DNA of 42,607 bases from Cellvibrionaceae bacterium (GTDB lineage Bacteria > Pseudomonadota > Gammaproteobacteria > Pseudomonadales > Cellvibrionaceae). The DNA lies in the NCBI GenBank assembly GCA_025800365.1, contig JAOXRT010000028.1:1-42607 (forward strand), read 5' to 3'. This document shows, one piece after another, positions 7,920 to 16,446 of the stretch (position 1 is the stretch's first letter; the number at the start of each line of letters is the position of its first letter). Both the position numbers and the translations under genes were made by a program. The notes under the pieces are model-generated. The model worked only from the letters and a program-made list of their open reading frames with translations, had not been told where the DNA came from and ran no database searches.

Positions 7920-10325
7920 GTGAAGGATATTTCTGGAACTGAACATGCTCACATTAGCTGTCGGAATTCACGTGGAAAAATCGCCTATGTGCGAGATATT
8001 CTAGGTGAAGACAAGCTCCCTGAGCTCTTTGCAGACATACTGAACCCAGATACTTTAGTTTCTGATCAATACAGCTATATGGGTAAAGCTCTAGATGTGG
8101 AGTATTTTCTAGATGTTAACAACTGGTATAGCAATGAGATTAACTTAAAATTCTTCGCCAACCTGAGCGCAATGGGCGTTGATGCCTACCATACCGGGCA
8201 GTACACCATTAGCCATGCCAAGGAAACCTTCAATACCGCCATCCTTGCTTATATGCGCTTATTAAGCCCTAAGGGAATCATCCAAAAGGCAAATCAAGTC
8301 AACGGTATTTACAATAGAACCAAAACGGTGGTCGCCAACCATATTTCCGATGACAGTGCCAAATTAACACTGCGTTACCACCCTGGCTGCGAGCATAACG
8401 AGCAGGTTACCCGCCAGAATATTGGGGTTTATTCTGCAATCTTGGCACACTCTGGATTTCAGGTTGTTGATTATGGTGCTCAAGAATTTAAATCCCCTGA
8501 CGCGAGAACCGAAGTTTGGTTTAAATGGGAAAAAGAGAGTCGCTGGAAACGATTATGGTGGCTAGCTGGAAAAGTCTGCACCCGCCCTTTTGCTCACTAT
8601 ATGCAATCCTCAGATGTCATCAAGAGCTACCATGGAGATCTAGCGAAAAGCTTTGAACAGGAAATCATCGAGAAAGAAAAGCAACGTCAGCTCAGTGAAG
8701 ACTATTATCAGCAGCTACTCGAAGAACAAGCCCAGCGCGAAGCCAAGTTAAATTTATTGGTAGAGCAAAAAACCAATGAGTTGCAAAACCTATTACAGGA
8801 AAAACAACGTCTATTCGAAAATATTTCTCATGAGCTAAAGACCCCGCTCAGCTTAGTGTTAGGGCCCTTAGAGTTGTTGAGCCAAGAGAATCTCAACAAT
8901 CAGCAAATGCAACTGCTAGCCCAAGCCCAAAGCAACTCTGAAAGATTGCAAGCTTTGGTAGAACAGGTTTTAAACCTAGCAGAGATTAAGCTAGTTAAAG
9001 CTCAAGAAGTTGTTATCGATTTACCACAGCAAGTGAATACCATTGCAGCGGGCTTTACTGCCCTATTGGATCAGAAACAAATACAGTACAAGGTGCACAA
9101 CAACATTCAAGGAAGAGCAAAGATCAAGTTATTCGATCAAGCCTTGGAGACTATGTTTGGAAACCTCTTAAGTAATGCCATTAAATACAGCGCCCCAGAA
9201 AAAACAATATCCGTTTTCCTTGAAGAGAATGACGACTGCTATTCCATTAAAGTAGAAGATGAAAACCCTATTATCTCGCCTGATCTAGAATCTAAGCTGT
9301 TCGAGCGATTTACTCGCGGCGAAAGCCAGGAAGAAGGCCACGGCTTGGGCTTAGCTATTGTAAAAGAGTGCTGCGACGAAATTGGCGCTAAGATATCACT
9401 ACACACCAGTGAAAAAGGCAATTGTTTTACCCTCGAACTGCCTTTAATCGAAGCAAAACTAGATAACACCATAAACGAAGATACGCCAAACCTCACTTCT
9501 GCAGTTTCCCCCTCTACAACGGGGAGCACTGAAAAAGCTCAGTTGTTACTCGTAGAAGACAATACTGAATTGGCCGACTTCTTGATGCAGGCGCTAGGAA
9601 AAGAGTTTGCCATCAAACACTGCTTGGATGGCAAAGCCGCGCTGGAACTTCTAAACCATGATGATGACAGCAATATTGAGCTCATTGTATCGGATGTTAT
9701 GATGCCCAATATTGATGGCCTTGAGCTATGCCATACACTGAAAAATGACCTGCGCTTTGCCCACATTCCGTTGATCCTACTCAGTGCGAAAAGTGATAAT
9801 CAGAGCCGCCGCCTAGGAATCCAAGCACAAGCGGATGATTATATTGGCAAACCATTCAGTGTAGAGTTATTGCTACAAAAATTACGAAACTGGAAGAATA
9901 CCCATCGCGCGGCACAGGAGCGATTTAAGGCATCCCTACTTCCTAGCGCACTGAAAAACAAAGAGAGCCAAGCGGAACACGAGTTTTTACAACGCTTTCG
10001 TCAAACCCTCAGCGAGCTCTATACCGACAATGAAGTGCGCAGCCCACAATTGGCCAAACATATGGGTGTTTCCGAACGCCAATTAAGCCGCAGACTCCAA
10101 TCCCTTGCTGGAGCAGGCCCGGCCGAATTGTTACGGAATTACCGTTTAGAGATCGCTAAACAGCTGCTTAAAGTCGGTGCCAACACCAAAACAGCTTGTT
10201 TTGAATGTGGCTTCAACTCGATGAGCCACTTTAGCCAACTCTTTAAAAGCCATTTCGGAATTCCTCCCTCCAAGGTCGAAAAAGAGCAAGACAGTGAGAA
10301 ACTTTCGGAAGCAGAAACTTGTTGA
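7920..10325 (+). CDS. Soluble hybrid histidine kinase with receiver and AraC DNA-binding domain
   Basis: This protein of about 801 residues fuses a sensor, kinase, receiver and transcription factor. The GTG at 7920 is chosen over the TTG at 7914 because AAAGGA ends at 7913, giving 6-nt spacing to GTG and none to TTG. Residues 1-230 form an unrecognised sensor domain; 240-300 are a coiled coil. The HisKA box is FENISHELKTPL (His304), with an N box (NLLSNAIKYSAPE) and a G2 box (GHGLGLAIVKE). The G1 box reads DENPII rather than the usual DTGxGI. The receiver follows (LLLVEDN, phospho-Asp592 in VSDVMMPN, and a Lys in GKPFS). An AraC helix-turn-helix pair ends the protein (about 690-785). No membrane segments are seen, so the signal is probably cytoplasmic. 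Its targets are unknown; the divergent pilin gene is a candidate. Confidence 0.88.
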   Translation: MKDISGTEHAHISCRNSRGKIAYVRDILGEDKLPELFADILNPDTLVSDQYSYMGKALDVEYFLDVNNWYSNEINLKFFANLSAMGVDAYHTGQYTISHAKETFNTAILAYMRLLSPKGIIQKANQVNGIYNRTKTVVANHISDDSAKLTLRYHPGCEHNEQVTRQNIGVYSAILAHSGFQVVDYGAQEFKSPDARTEVWFKWEKESRWKRLWWLAGKVCTRPFAHYMQSSDVIKSYHGDLAKSFEQEIIEKEKQRQLSEDYYQQLLEEQAQREAKLNLLVEQKTNELQNLLQEKQRLFENISHELKTPLSLVLGPLELLSQENLNNQQMQLLAQAQSNSERLQALVEQVLNLAEIKLVKAQEVVIDLPQQVNTIAAGFTALLDQKQIQYKVHNNIQGRAKIKLFDQALETMFGNLLSNAIKYSAPEKTISVFLEENDDCYSIKVEDENPIISPDLESKLFERFTRGESQEEGHGLGLAIVKECCDEIGAKISLHTSEKGNCFTLELPLIEAKLDNTINEDTPNLTSAVSPSTTGSTEKAQLLLVEDNTELADFLMQALGKEFAIKHCLDGKAALELLNHDDDSNIELIVSDVMMPNIDGLELCHTLKNDLRFAHIPLILLSAKSDNQSRRLGIQAQADDYIGKPFSVELLLQKLRNWKNTHRAAQERFKASLLPSALKNKESQAEHEFLQRFRQTLSELYTDNEVRSPQLAKHMGVSERQLSRRLQSLAGAGPAELLRNYRLEIAKQLLKVGANTKTACFECGFNSMSHFSQLFKSHFGIPPSKVEKEQDSEKLSEAETC

Positions 10326-10484
10326 GCTCACAGTCTAAATTACCAGCTAGAGGCAGATTTGCCTCTCTTATTGTCACCCAGGCTTTCCTATAATGCTCAG
10401 AAGCAATACCTGCTAAACAACAGCTAATAAATAACACCCGATAAACAACAAGCCCTAAACAACAATAAACACTAGAGCGGCACT

Positions 10485-11588
10485 ATGAGTCAGTTTTATA
10501 CCTTATACGGCGCACCAGCGTCTCTATACACTGGTAAAGTTCGAGCCTATTTGAACTACAAAAATATCCCCTATCAAGAGCAAATCTCCTCCATGGGGGT
10601 ATATAAAAAGATCATCCTGCCAAAAACGGGCGTGGCTATGATACCGGTCGTAAAAAGTCCCGAGGAAGAATATTGGCAGGACAGCAGTGTTATATTAGAT
10701 AAGCTAGAACAGCGGTTCCCCAGCAAGCCCATATTACCCGAAACTCCAAAGCAGAGAGTGCTGGCTTTATTGTTCGAAATCTATGGTGATGAATGGCTGA
10801 GGCTTCCTGCCATGCATTATCGCTGGAACTTCCCCGAGCAGAATCTAGAGTTTATCAAATCAGAGTTTGGGGCCAGCGTGGCACCAAGCATGCCTAAATT
10901 TATACAGCGTTGGCTAGGCAAGAAAGTCGTCAATAAATTCTCAGGCTATGTCGAGCCCCTTGGCATCACCCAAGACAATATCAGCGCCATAGAATCTTGG
11001 TATGAGGAGTTTCTATCCCAGCTCAACGAACTATTTAGTCAACAAGATTTCCTATTAGGCAGCGCCCCATCGATTGGCGATTTCGGCTTGATGGGGCCAC
11101 TCTATGCGCACCTCTATAGAGACCCCTACCCTGGGCAGTTGATGAAAGAAAAAGCCCCCAATGTTGCCAAATGGGTTGAGCGCATGAATAACTCTAAGGA
11201 TATTAACGGCGAGTTTTTACCCAATGATGAGATTCCCGAAGCGTTAGAGCCTATATTAAATCGCTTGTTTTCAGAGTTTTGGCCTTCGCTTCTCAATAGC
11301 TGCAAGAACATTGAGGAATGGGCAAAAGATCAAGTTCCCGGGAGCCGCCTGCCGCGAATGCTGGGTATGCAAGAATTTCATATCGGCAATGCCACTGCCC
11401 AGCAGATGAGCCTAAGCTATGGCCAATGGATGCTTCAGCGAGTGCTAGGCCATTATCACGATCTAGATGAAACGGCTAAATCTGCAACCCGCCAATACTA
11501 TAGTTCTTTTAACAATGGCCAAGACCCATTCGATATCACTTTACAGGCTAAGGTTAAATTTGAGCGTAATCGCCTTGTTTTAGCTTGA
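10485..11588 (+). CDS. Glutathione S-transferase-like protein with long C-terminal extension
   Basis: The 367-residue product starts with a thioredoxin-fold GST N-domain (residues about 1-80: FYTLYGAPASLYTGKVRAYL, then the cis-proline MIPVVKSP and the QDSSVILDKLE glutathione-binding motif). A helical GST C-domain follows (about 95-240, with FLLGSAPSIGDFGLMGPLYA). About 120 further residues have no obvious match to canonical GSTs, which are usually 200-230 residues long. The substrate is unknown. It stands alone, convergent with arfB, and follows the sensor kinase by 159 nt of A-rich DNA with loose AAACAACA repeats. The family call is firm but the reaction cannot be inferred. Confidence 0.8.
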   Translation: MSQFYTLYGAPASLYTGKVRAYLNYKNIPYQEQISSMGVYKKIILPKTGVAMIPVVKSPEEEYWQDSSVILDKLEQRFPSKPILPETPKQRVLALLFEIYGDEWLRLPAMHYRWNFPEQNLEFIKSEFGASVAPSMPKFIQRWLGKKVVNKFSGYVEPLGITQDNISAIESWYEEFLSQLNELFSQQDFLLGSAPSIGDFGLMGPLYAHLYRDPYPGQLMKEKAPNVAKWVERMNNSKDINGEFLPNDEIPEALEPILNRLFSEFWPSLLNSCKNIEEWAKDQVPGSRLPRMLGMQEFHIGNATAQQMSLSYGQWMLQRVLGHYHDLDETAKSATRQYYSSFNNGQDPFDITLQAKVKFERNRLVLA

Positions 11589-11767
11589 TGGCTGAAATTG
11601 AAAAGGTTTAAGGCCTAAATAATAAAGCCGAGATATTCTAAATTGCTAGAATAATGCCTGAGAGCTTAGGCCCTTTGGGCTGCTCACGGATGAGCGGCTC
11701 TCACTTTCTCTGCACCTTAACTCGACAGGGGTCACTCACTTCTTCCTCTCTCATTCCTGATTCAGGT

Positions 11768-12181
11768 TCAGAATTTTGGCTTCGCTCTACCCGCCTTAAT
11801 TTGACCGCGTTTATTTTTGCTGTCCATCCGGCGCGCCTTAGCCGCGCGGCTTGGTTTGGTGGCGATACGCTTTTTTTGCGTATAAGCAACAGACTGAATC
11901 AGCTCGCGAAGCCGCTCCAAGGCCGCCTCACGATTCTTATCTTGGCTGCGAAATTGCTGAGCTTTAATCACCACTACACCTTCTTTGCTGATGCGCTGGT
12001 CTTTAAGCGCCAATAAGCGCTCGCGATAGAAATCAGGCAAGCTGGAGCGGTGAATATCAAACCTTAAATGAATAGCCGTGGAGACCTTATTGACGTTTTG
12101 GCCACCGCTGCCTTGGCTGCGAATGGCTTTGAGCTCAATTTCATCATCCGCCAGTGCAACATTATTGGAAATTCGTAACAT
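11768..12181 (-). CDS. arfB: Alternative ribosome-rescue factor B (peptidyl-tRNA hydrolase)
   Basis: ArfB (YaeJ) enters the A site of ribosomes stalled on truncated mRNA and hydrolyses the peptidyl-tRNA. The 137-residue protein has the release-factor GGQ motif at residues 26-28 (RSQGSGGQNVNKVSTA), the catalytic element for ester hydrolysis. A lysine/arginine-rich C-terminal tail (from about residue 105 on) is the part known to occupy the empty mRNA channel in this family. It lies 42 nt after pyk on the same strand and is probably co-transcribed. The ribosome binding site (AAAGGAG) and start codon are buried in a perfect hairpin, suggesting translational control. Confidence 0.93.
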   Translation of the reverse strand: MLRISNNVALADDEIELKAIRSQGSGGQNVNKVSTAIHLRFDIHRSSLPDFYRERLLALKDQRISKEGVVVIKAQQFRSQDKNREAALERLRELIQSVAYTQKKRIATKPSRAAKARRMDSKNKRGQIKAGRAKPKF

Positions 12182-12204
12182 AAGGCTCCTTTTTAGAGCC
12201 TTAT
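12180..12204 (-). promoter_or_regulatory. Hairpin sequestering the arfB ribosome binding site and start codon
   Basis: On the minus strand ATAAGGCTC pairs perfectly with GAGCCTTAT, a 9-bp stem with a 7-nt loop. The 3' arm holds the GAG of the AAGGAG ribosome binding site and the first two bases of the arfB ATG. No T tract follows, so it is not a typical terminator. It begins about 20 nt after the pyk stop codon. Confidence 0.6.
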
Positions 12205-12223
12205 CTGAGACAGTGTAAAGCCT

Positions 12224-13678
12224 TTAAGCAATGGCATCACCCACTCGCACCACCTTCATCGTATTAGTGCCGCCATGAACATTGATGTAGTCACCTTTAG
12301 ACAAGATAACCAAGTCACCCAGCTCAACCACTCCTCGGCGCTGCAGTTCATTGATCACGCTTTGATTCATTTCCTCAGGCGGAACAATCAATGTGTTAAA
12401 GGTTACCGGAACAACCCCTCTAAACATGGCCATTCTATTTTCCGCATCTTGCTGCGCAGTAAAGGCAAAAATCGGCAAGCTGGAGCTGATACGGGACATC
12501 CACAATGGCGTCTTGCCCGTTTCCGTTAGGCTTATAATCGCTTTTACGCCTTCAAGGTGGTTTGCGGTGTACATAACCGCCATTGCAATAGACTCATCAA
12601 CCGCATCAAACTGCTGGTGCAAGCGGTGCTGAGATTGCTGAATCTCTGGGCTGCGCTCTGCACCAATAATAATGCGAGCCATTGCCTCTACAGTTTCTAC
12701 CGGAAACTGCCCTGCGGCCGTTTCACCAGAAAGCATAACGGCATCAGTGCCATCCAATACCGCATTGGCCACGTCGAAAACTTCTGCGCGAGTTGGCAAC
12801 TGGCTATCAATCATAGACTCCATCATCTGAGTGGCCGTAATCACCAAGCGATTGGCCTTGCGAGCGCGGCTAATCATGTCCTTTTGGACGCCAATCAGCT
12901 CGGCATCACCGATCTCTACCCCGAGATCTCCGCGGGCTACCATGACACATTCAGATGCTTCGATAATGCCATCCAATACAGCTTTATCAGAAACCGCCTC
13001 GGCACGCTCTACCTTAGCCACTAGGCTAGACTCACCACCTGCCTCTTCCATTAGTGCTCTGGCTAAATTCATATCTTCAGCGCTGCGTACAAAAGAAACA
13101 GCCAAGTAGTCGGCCTTGATTTCGGCCGCCAGTTTAATATCCGCTCTATCTTTATCGGTTAGTGCCTCGGCAGATAAGCCACCACCCTCACGGTTGATCC
13201 CTTTGTTATTGGATAGCTTTCCGGCAACAACCGTTTTCGTCTCAATGCGACTGCCGTTAACTGCGGTGACTTCCAAAACTACGCGACCATCATCTAACAA
13301 TAGACGATCACCCGCGCTTACATCCTTAGGCAATTCAGCGTAATCAATACCGACTTCTTGTTGATTACCGGCTTCGCGCTCCAAGCTGGCATCCAAAGCG
13401 AAGCTATCACCCAATGCTAATTCAATTGGGCCATCGGCAAATCGAGCGATACGAATCTTAGGGCCTTGTAAGTCACCAAGAATGGCCACGGTTCGATGTA
13501 AGCGGCGCGCAATTTTTCTAACTTGCTGAGCGCGTTGACGGTGATCATCATGACTACCATGGGAGAAATTCATGCGCACCACATTAACGCCAGCTTTAAT
13601 CACTTTCTCTAGTACACCAGGGGCGTCAGTAGATGGTCCTAAAGTGGCTACGATTTTGGTACGGCGAATGGTACTCAC
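12224..13678 (-). CDS. pyk: Pyruvate kinase
   Basis: Pyruvate kinase transfers phosphate from phosphoenolpyruvate to ADP, the last step of glycolysis. The GTG at 13678 is preferred because GGAG lies 6 nt upstream; an in-frame TTG at 13690 overlaps that ribosome binding site. The product has 484 residues, close to the PykA type. The N-terminus [16 protein letters not shown], the [12 protein letters not shown] loop, the [11 protein letters not shown] metal/substrate segment, the [19 protein letters not shown] signature and [15 protein letters not shown] are all intact. The C-terminal domain that binds allosteric effectors is present. An extended -10 promoter lies just upstream, and arfB follows on the same strand. 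Confidence 0.97.
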   Translation of the reverse strand: MSTIRRTKIVATLGPSTDAPGVLEKVIKAGVNVVRMNFSHGSHDDHRQRAQQVRKIARRLHRTVAILGDLQGPKIRIARFADGPIELALGDSFALDASLEREAGNQQEVGIDYAELPKDVSAGDRLLLDDGRVVLEVTAVNGSRIETKTVVAGKLSNNKGINREGGGLSAEALTDKDRADIKLAAEIKADYLAVSFVRSAEDMNLARALMEEAGGESSLVAKVERAEAVSDKAVLDGIIEASECVMVARGDLGVEIGDAELIGVQKDMISRARKANRLVITATQMMESMIDSQLPTRAEVFDVANAVLDGTDAVMLSGETAAGQFPVETVEAMARIIIGAERSPEIQQSQHRLHQQFDAVDESIAMAVMYTANHLEGVKAIISLTETGKTPLWMSRISSSLPIFAFTAQQDAENRMAMFRGVVPVTFNTLIVPPEEMNQSVINELQRRGVVELGDLVILSKGDYINVHGGTNTMKVVRVGDAIA

Positions 13679-13721
13679 AAATAACTCCAATTAAGTCAAT
13701 GGTTTCGGGTTTAAAACAGAC

Positions 13722-13730
13722 ACTATACCA
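13722..13730 (-). promoter_or_regulatory. Probable extended -10 promoter of pyk
   Basis: On the minus strand TGGTATAGT is an extended -10 element (TGN followed by TATAGT). It would start transcription about 35 nt before the pyk GTG codon. No good -35 box is visible, which is common for extended -10 promoters. Confidence 0.5.
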
Positions 13731-13830
13731 GCTTTAAATGACAGTGATATAAATGCGCTAAGAAGTAGGCGACGTTTTAGCCAAAGTAGTTAGGTATAGT
13801 AGCTAAGTGCTGTCGCTAGCATTAAAGAAA

Positions 13831-14016
13831 TTAATGGGCTTGAACCTTTTCAGCGCCACAACGCTCACAGCGATAGCGGGTAACCAACCTACCCTGCTTA
13901 ACGTCAAATTGCTTTGCTGAGCAGATTTTCCATTTGTGGAAGCCGCTGCGACACAAGCTTTTGCCCTTGTGTTTTTCAGCAGCGGTTTTTCGTTTAAATG
14001 GCAGAACCTCGCCCAT
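13831..14016 (-). CDS. Small Cys/His-rich (zinc-ribbon-like) protein
   Basis: This is a 61-residue protein if the ATG at 14016 is used; an in-frame TTG at 14046 would overlap the preceding gene. It contains C22, H27, C32 and a C50-x-x-C53 pair (RYRCERCGAEK), spaced as a possible zinc-binding site, and is otherwise basic. It starts 8 nt after the M15 peptidase stop on the same strand, so the two are likely co-transcribed. An AGGTGG sequence lies about 13 nt upstream of the ATG, a little far. The function is unknown; the Cys/His pattern supports a real short gene rather than chance. Confidence 0.55.
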   Translation of the reverse strand: MGEVLPFKRKTAAEKHKGKSLCRSGFHKWKICSAKQFDVKQGRLVTRYRCERCGAEKVQAH

Positions 14017-14024
14017 AAGAAGAA

Positions 14025-15203
14025 TTAAACCACCTTGATATGCCAAGGCTCATAGCGAACCCCTAGGCGGTTATCAGTGGTATAGCGAATTTGCACATAG
14101 CCTAAATCTTCCATGGTTTTGAACTCACGGGTTTGTGCAAACTGATCAGTGAAGTTTTTAGCGCCCCAACCAATACGACCCACATCAAAATCACCGATAC
14201 CATGGAAAGAGTGGCCAGGAGGAGCCAATGAACGGGAAGCCTTAGAAAGGTTAAACTCTGATTCGACAGCTTTATTAAGGAACAGCATCATCTGCTTAAC
14301 GTTACTGCGAATACCAGAAGTTAGAATGATATTCTTACCAACATCTTTTTTAAGCTTGTTGTAGTAATTTAAAGAATCACCTGCGAATAGGTAGTGCCCC
14401 GAATACGGCACCTTCACGATATCTTTTTTAGCAATACGGTCAGTCAAACTTCCCGAAACCTTTTCTCCGAAAAAGCCGTACTCGCTAGCCTGGGTTTCGA
14501 AGATCATCTCCATAAAGGCAAGTTCTTCATCGGTGAAGCGGCCAATTTTGCTGTACTTACGCCCAAAGCGAATGGCTTCGTCAAAGCCCAGCACATTGAA
14601 ATTACCGTGCCCTACGATTTTTTGGGTACGCCCCAACCGTAAGGCTACGGAAAGTAGAATGCGGCGCTGATCTTTCGGTAGGTAAACATCATCGTGAAAT
14701 TCATTTTCGAAGAATCTCACCTTATCAAGGTTTGCTTCGCCTTTTGCGTTAGGGTCTACAATGACGACCTGCTCGCGATCTTGAGAAACAATTTGCTGAG
14801 CTTGTTCAGGCTCCACTGCTTTGCTGACATCACTGGCAGGCGCAGCGGGAAATTTTTCGCGGATAACTGTACCGCTAAGCGAATTACTATCAAACAACTC
14901 GCCATTATCCACTGGGCTTTGGGGGGCTAACTGAATGTTTGGCTGCTTGGGCTCAACGCTCGCCTCTAAAACTTCGGCTTGGGAAGCATCACGAGCAGCA
15001 GAGGAGATCGTATCTGCCGGGTGCGGCATTACAAATTCTGCATCGCTGGGTGGATCCAGGGGGATAGGGTCAATATCACCTAGTTCGGCTTGCACTGGTG
15101 CATCATCTACGGCCTCTTTGGCCAAAGATTGCAATAAATATGAGCCCGTCCCGGTAACACCTGCACCAGCGACAAAGCCCACTAATAAATCCCGTCGTTT
15201 CAC
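14025..15203 (-). CDS. Exported M15-family (VanY-like) peptidase
   Basis: The 392-residue protein starts with a twin-arginine-like export signal (KRRDLLVGFVAGAGV), then a low-complexity acidic/proline region (about 40-150) that is probably a linker. The C-terminal domain carries the D-alanyl-D-alanine carboxypeptidase hallmarks of family M15: TSGIRSNVKQ, then PPGHSFHGIGDFDVG with the metal-binding His and Asp, and near the end YEPWHIKV with the third ligand and catalytic region. Such enzymes trim peptidoglycan stem peptides in the periplasm. It precedes a small Cys/His protein on the same strand. The exact substrate cannot be told, and export by Tat rather than Sec is inferred. Confidence 0.78.
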   Translation of the reverse strand: MKRRDLLVGFVAGAGVTGTGSYLLQSLAKEAVDDAPVQAELGDIDPIPLDPPSDAEFVMPHPADTISSAARDASQAEVLEASVEPKQPNIQLAPQSPVDNGELFDSNSLSGTVIREKFPAAPASDVSKAVEPEQAQQIVSQDREQVVIVDPNAKGEANLDKVRFFENEFHDDVYLPKDQRRILLSVALRLGRTQKIVGHGNFNVLGFDEAIRFGRKYSKIGRFTDEELAFMEMIFETQASEYGFFGEKVSGSLTDRIAKKDIVKVPYSGHYLFAGDSLNYYNKLKKDVGKNIILTSGIRSNVKQMMLFLNKAVESEFNLSKASRSLAPPGHSFHGIGDFDVGRIGWGAKNFTDQFAQTREFKTMEDLGYVQIRYTTDNRLGVRYEPWHIKVV

Positions 15204-15714
15204 TTTCTATTCCCCGAAAAACTGCTTGTTCCCAGTTTCAAACTGAGCTAAACCACAGCCCTAATTTCCTAGAGTGGGTTATCTATAACCCGCGACCTGT
15301 TTAACAGGCTCTTTATTTATTTGTCGGTCATTGTCTGGCTATTGTAGCCTGCCAGGCGACTGATTGTCAGCCAATGCCAAGCCTTTGCGCCTATATTACC
15401 GACACCTAATAACAATAATAGTAGAGCATTTGAAAAAACGTCCAGTTTTTGACTCGTTGAACGCAAAAAAATAACAAAGCACCTCAACAATATTTGCTAA
15501 CTATATGATGAGTAAGCACTTTTGTGTAGGACTGTATAGTTTTAAGGGATTGAAAAAGCTGATTTTTCTGGAATAAAAGCCCAGCAGATACCTTTTTGGC
15601 GCGCAATAATTCTTTATTGGGATGGGGCAAAGCCGGATGACTGACCAAAAAGTGTACAGCGATTAAAAAGAATCGTCGCGGGCCTGCCAAATGGCAAGCC
15701 GCCATTTGAGAGAA
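15204..15714. other. Intergenic region between the M15 gene and dcd
   Basis: No convincing gene is seen in these 511 nt. The left part holds the promoter and leader of the M15 gene, including short hairpins (GGGTTAT with ATAACCC near 15276-15291, and CCTGTT with AACAGG near 15296-15308). Seven nt after the dcd stop, AAATGGC pairs with GCCATTT (15689-15707), but no T tract follows. The remainder is A/T-rich without clear signals. Confidence 0.6.
15341..15370 (-). promoter_or_regulatory. Probable sigma-70 promoter of the M15 peptidase gene
   Basis: On the minus strand CTGACA (15370-15365) and TACAAT (15346-15341) are separated by 18 bp, each matching five of six consensus bases. The leader to the ATG would be about 130 nt. 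Confidence 0.5.
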
Positions 15715-16284
15715 TTATGTTCTTGGTAAGGTTACACCGCGCTGGCCCTGATATTTGCCACCTCGGTCTTTATAGGAGGTTTCGCAAATCTCATCAGATT
15801 CAAAGAACAGCATCTGAGCAACACCTTCATTGGCATAAATTTTTGCAGGTAAAGGGGTAGTATTGGAAAACTCCAATGTCACGTGGCCTTCCCACTCAGG
15901 CTCAAGCGGAGTTACGTTCACGATAATCCCACAACGAGCGTAGGTGGATTTACCCAAGCAAACAGTCAAAACATTCCGGGGAATACGGAAGTATTCAACA
16001 GTACGTGCCAATGCGAATGAGTTTGGCGGGATCACACACACGTCGCTTTTGATATCCACAAAGCTGTTTTCATCGAAGTTCTTTGGATCCACGATGGTTG
16101 AGTGAACATTGGTGAAGATTTTGAACTCATCGGCACAGCGCACATCATAGCCGTAGCTTGAGGTTCCATAGGAAACCAAACGCTGGCCCTGGCTGTCATA
16201 GCGCACTTGCTCGCGCTCAAAAGGTTCAATCATGCCGTGCTCTTCGGCCATACGGCACATCCATTTGTCAGACTTAATGGACAT
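15715..16284 (-). CDS. dcd: dCTP deaminase
   Basis: This enzyme deaminates dCTP to dUTP, supplying the dUMP used for thymidylate synthesis. The protein has 189 residues, the expected size. Signatures include [16 protein letters not shown], the nucleotide-binding segment [10 protein letters not shown], and [18 protein letters not shown], which contains the catalytic glutamate. The C-terminus ([14 protein letters not shown]) matches the lid that closes over the nucleotide. A GAGG ribosome binding site lies 6 nt before the ATG. It lies next to apbC on the same strand, 162 nt apart. The gene appears intact. Confidence 0.96.
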   Translation of the reverse strand: MSIKSDKWMCRMAEEHGMIEPFEREQVRYDSQGQRLVSYGTSSYGYDVRCADEFKIFTNVHSTIVDPKNFDENSFVDIKSDVCVIPPNSFALARTVEYFRIPRNVLTVCLGKSTYARCGIIVNVTPLEPEWEGHVTLEFSNTTPLPAKIYANEGVAQMLFFESDEICETSYKDRGGKYQGQRGVTLPRT

Positions 16285-16446
16285 AAACAGCCTCTATCCT
16301 ATTTCTTGATTAACTCGTTAACTGATGTTTGCCCTGAAGCAGGACAGAAAGTGGGCCGAATCATATAGTGTTTTCAACGATGGGAAAAGCGCACCTTATA
16401 ATCCCGAGTTCCCGCGAGAGTGTTATAGATACGCATGCCCCCAACA

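Noticed and set aside
10390-10475. Loose AAACAACA-type repeats before the GST gene
   Set aside because: Irregular spacing and low complexity; not a CRISPR array or a clear regulatory site.
11612-11672. Nested inverted repeats (GGCCTAA with TTAGGCC, and TATTCTA with TAGAATA) after the GST gene
   Set aside because: Could form a cruciform between convergent genes, but there is no T tract and the arms are short, so no terminator was called.
15484-15705. 73-codon minus-strand reading frame after dcd
   Set aside because: No ribosome binding site, start codon inside a hairpin, and no recognisable motif.
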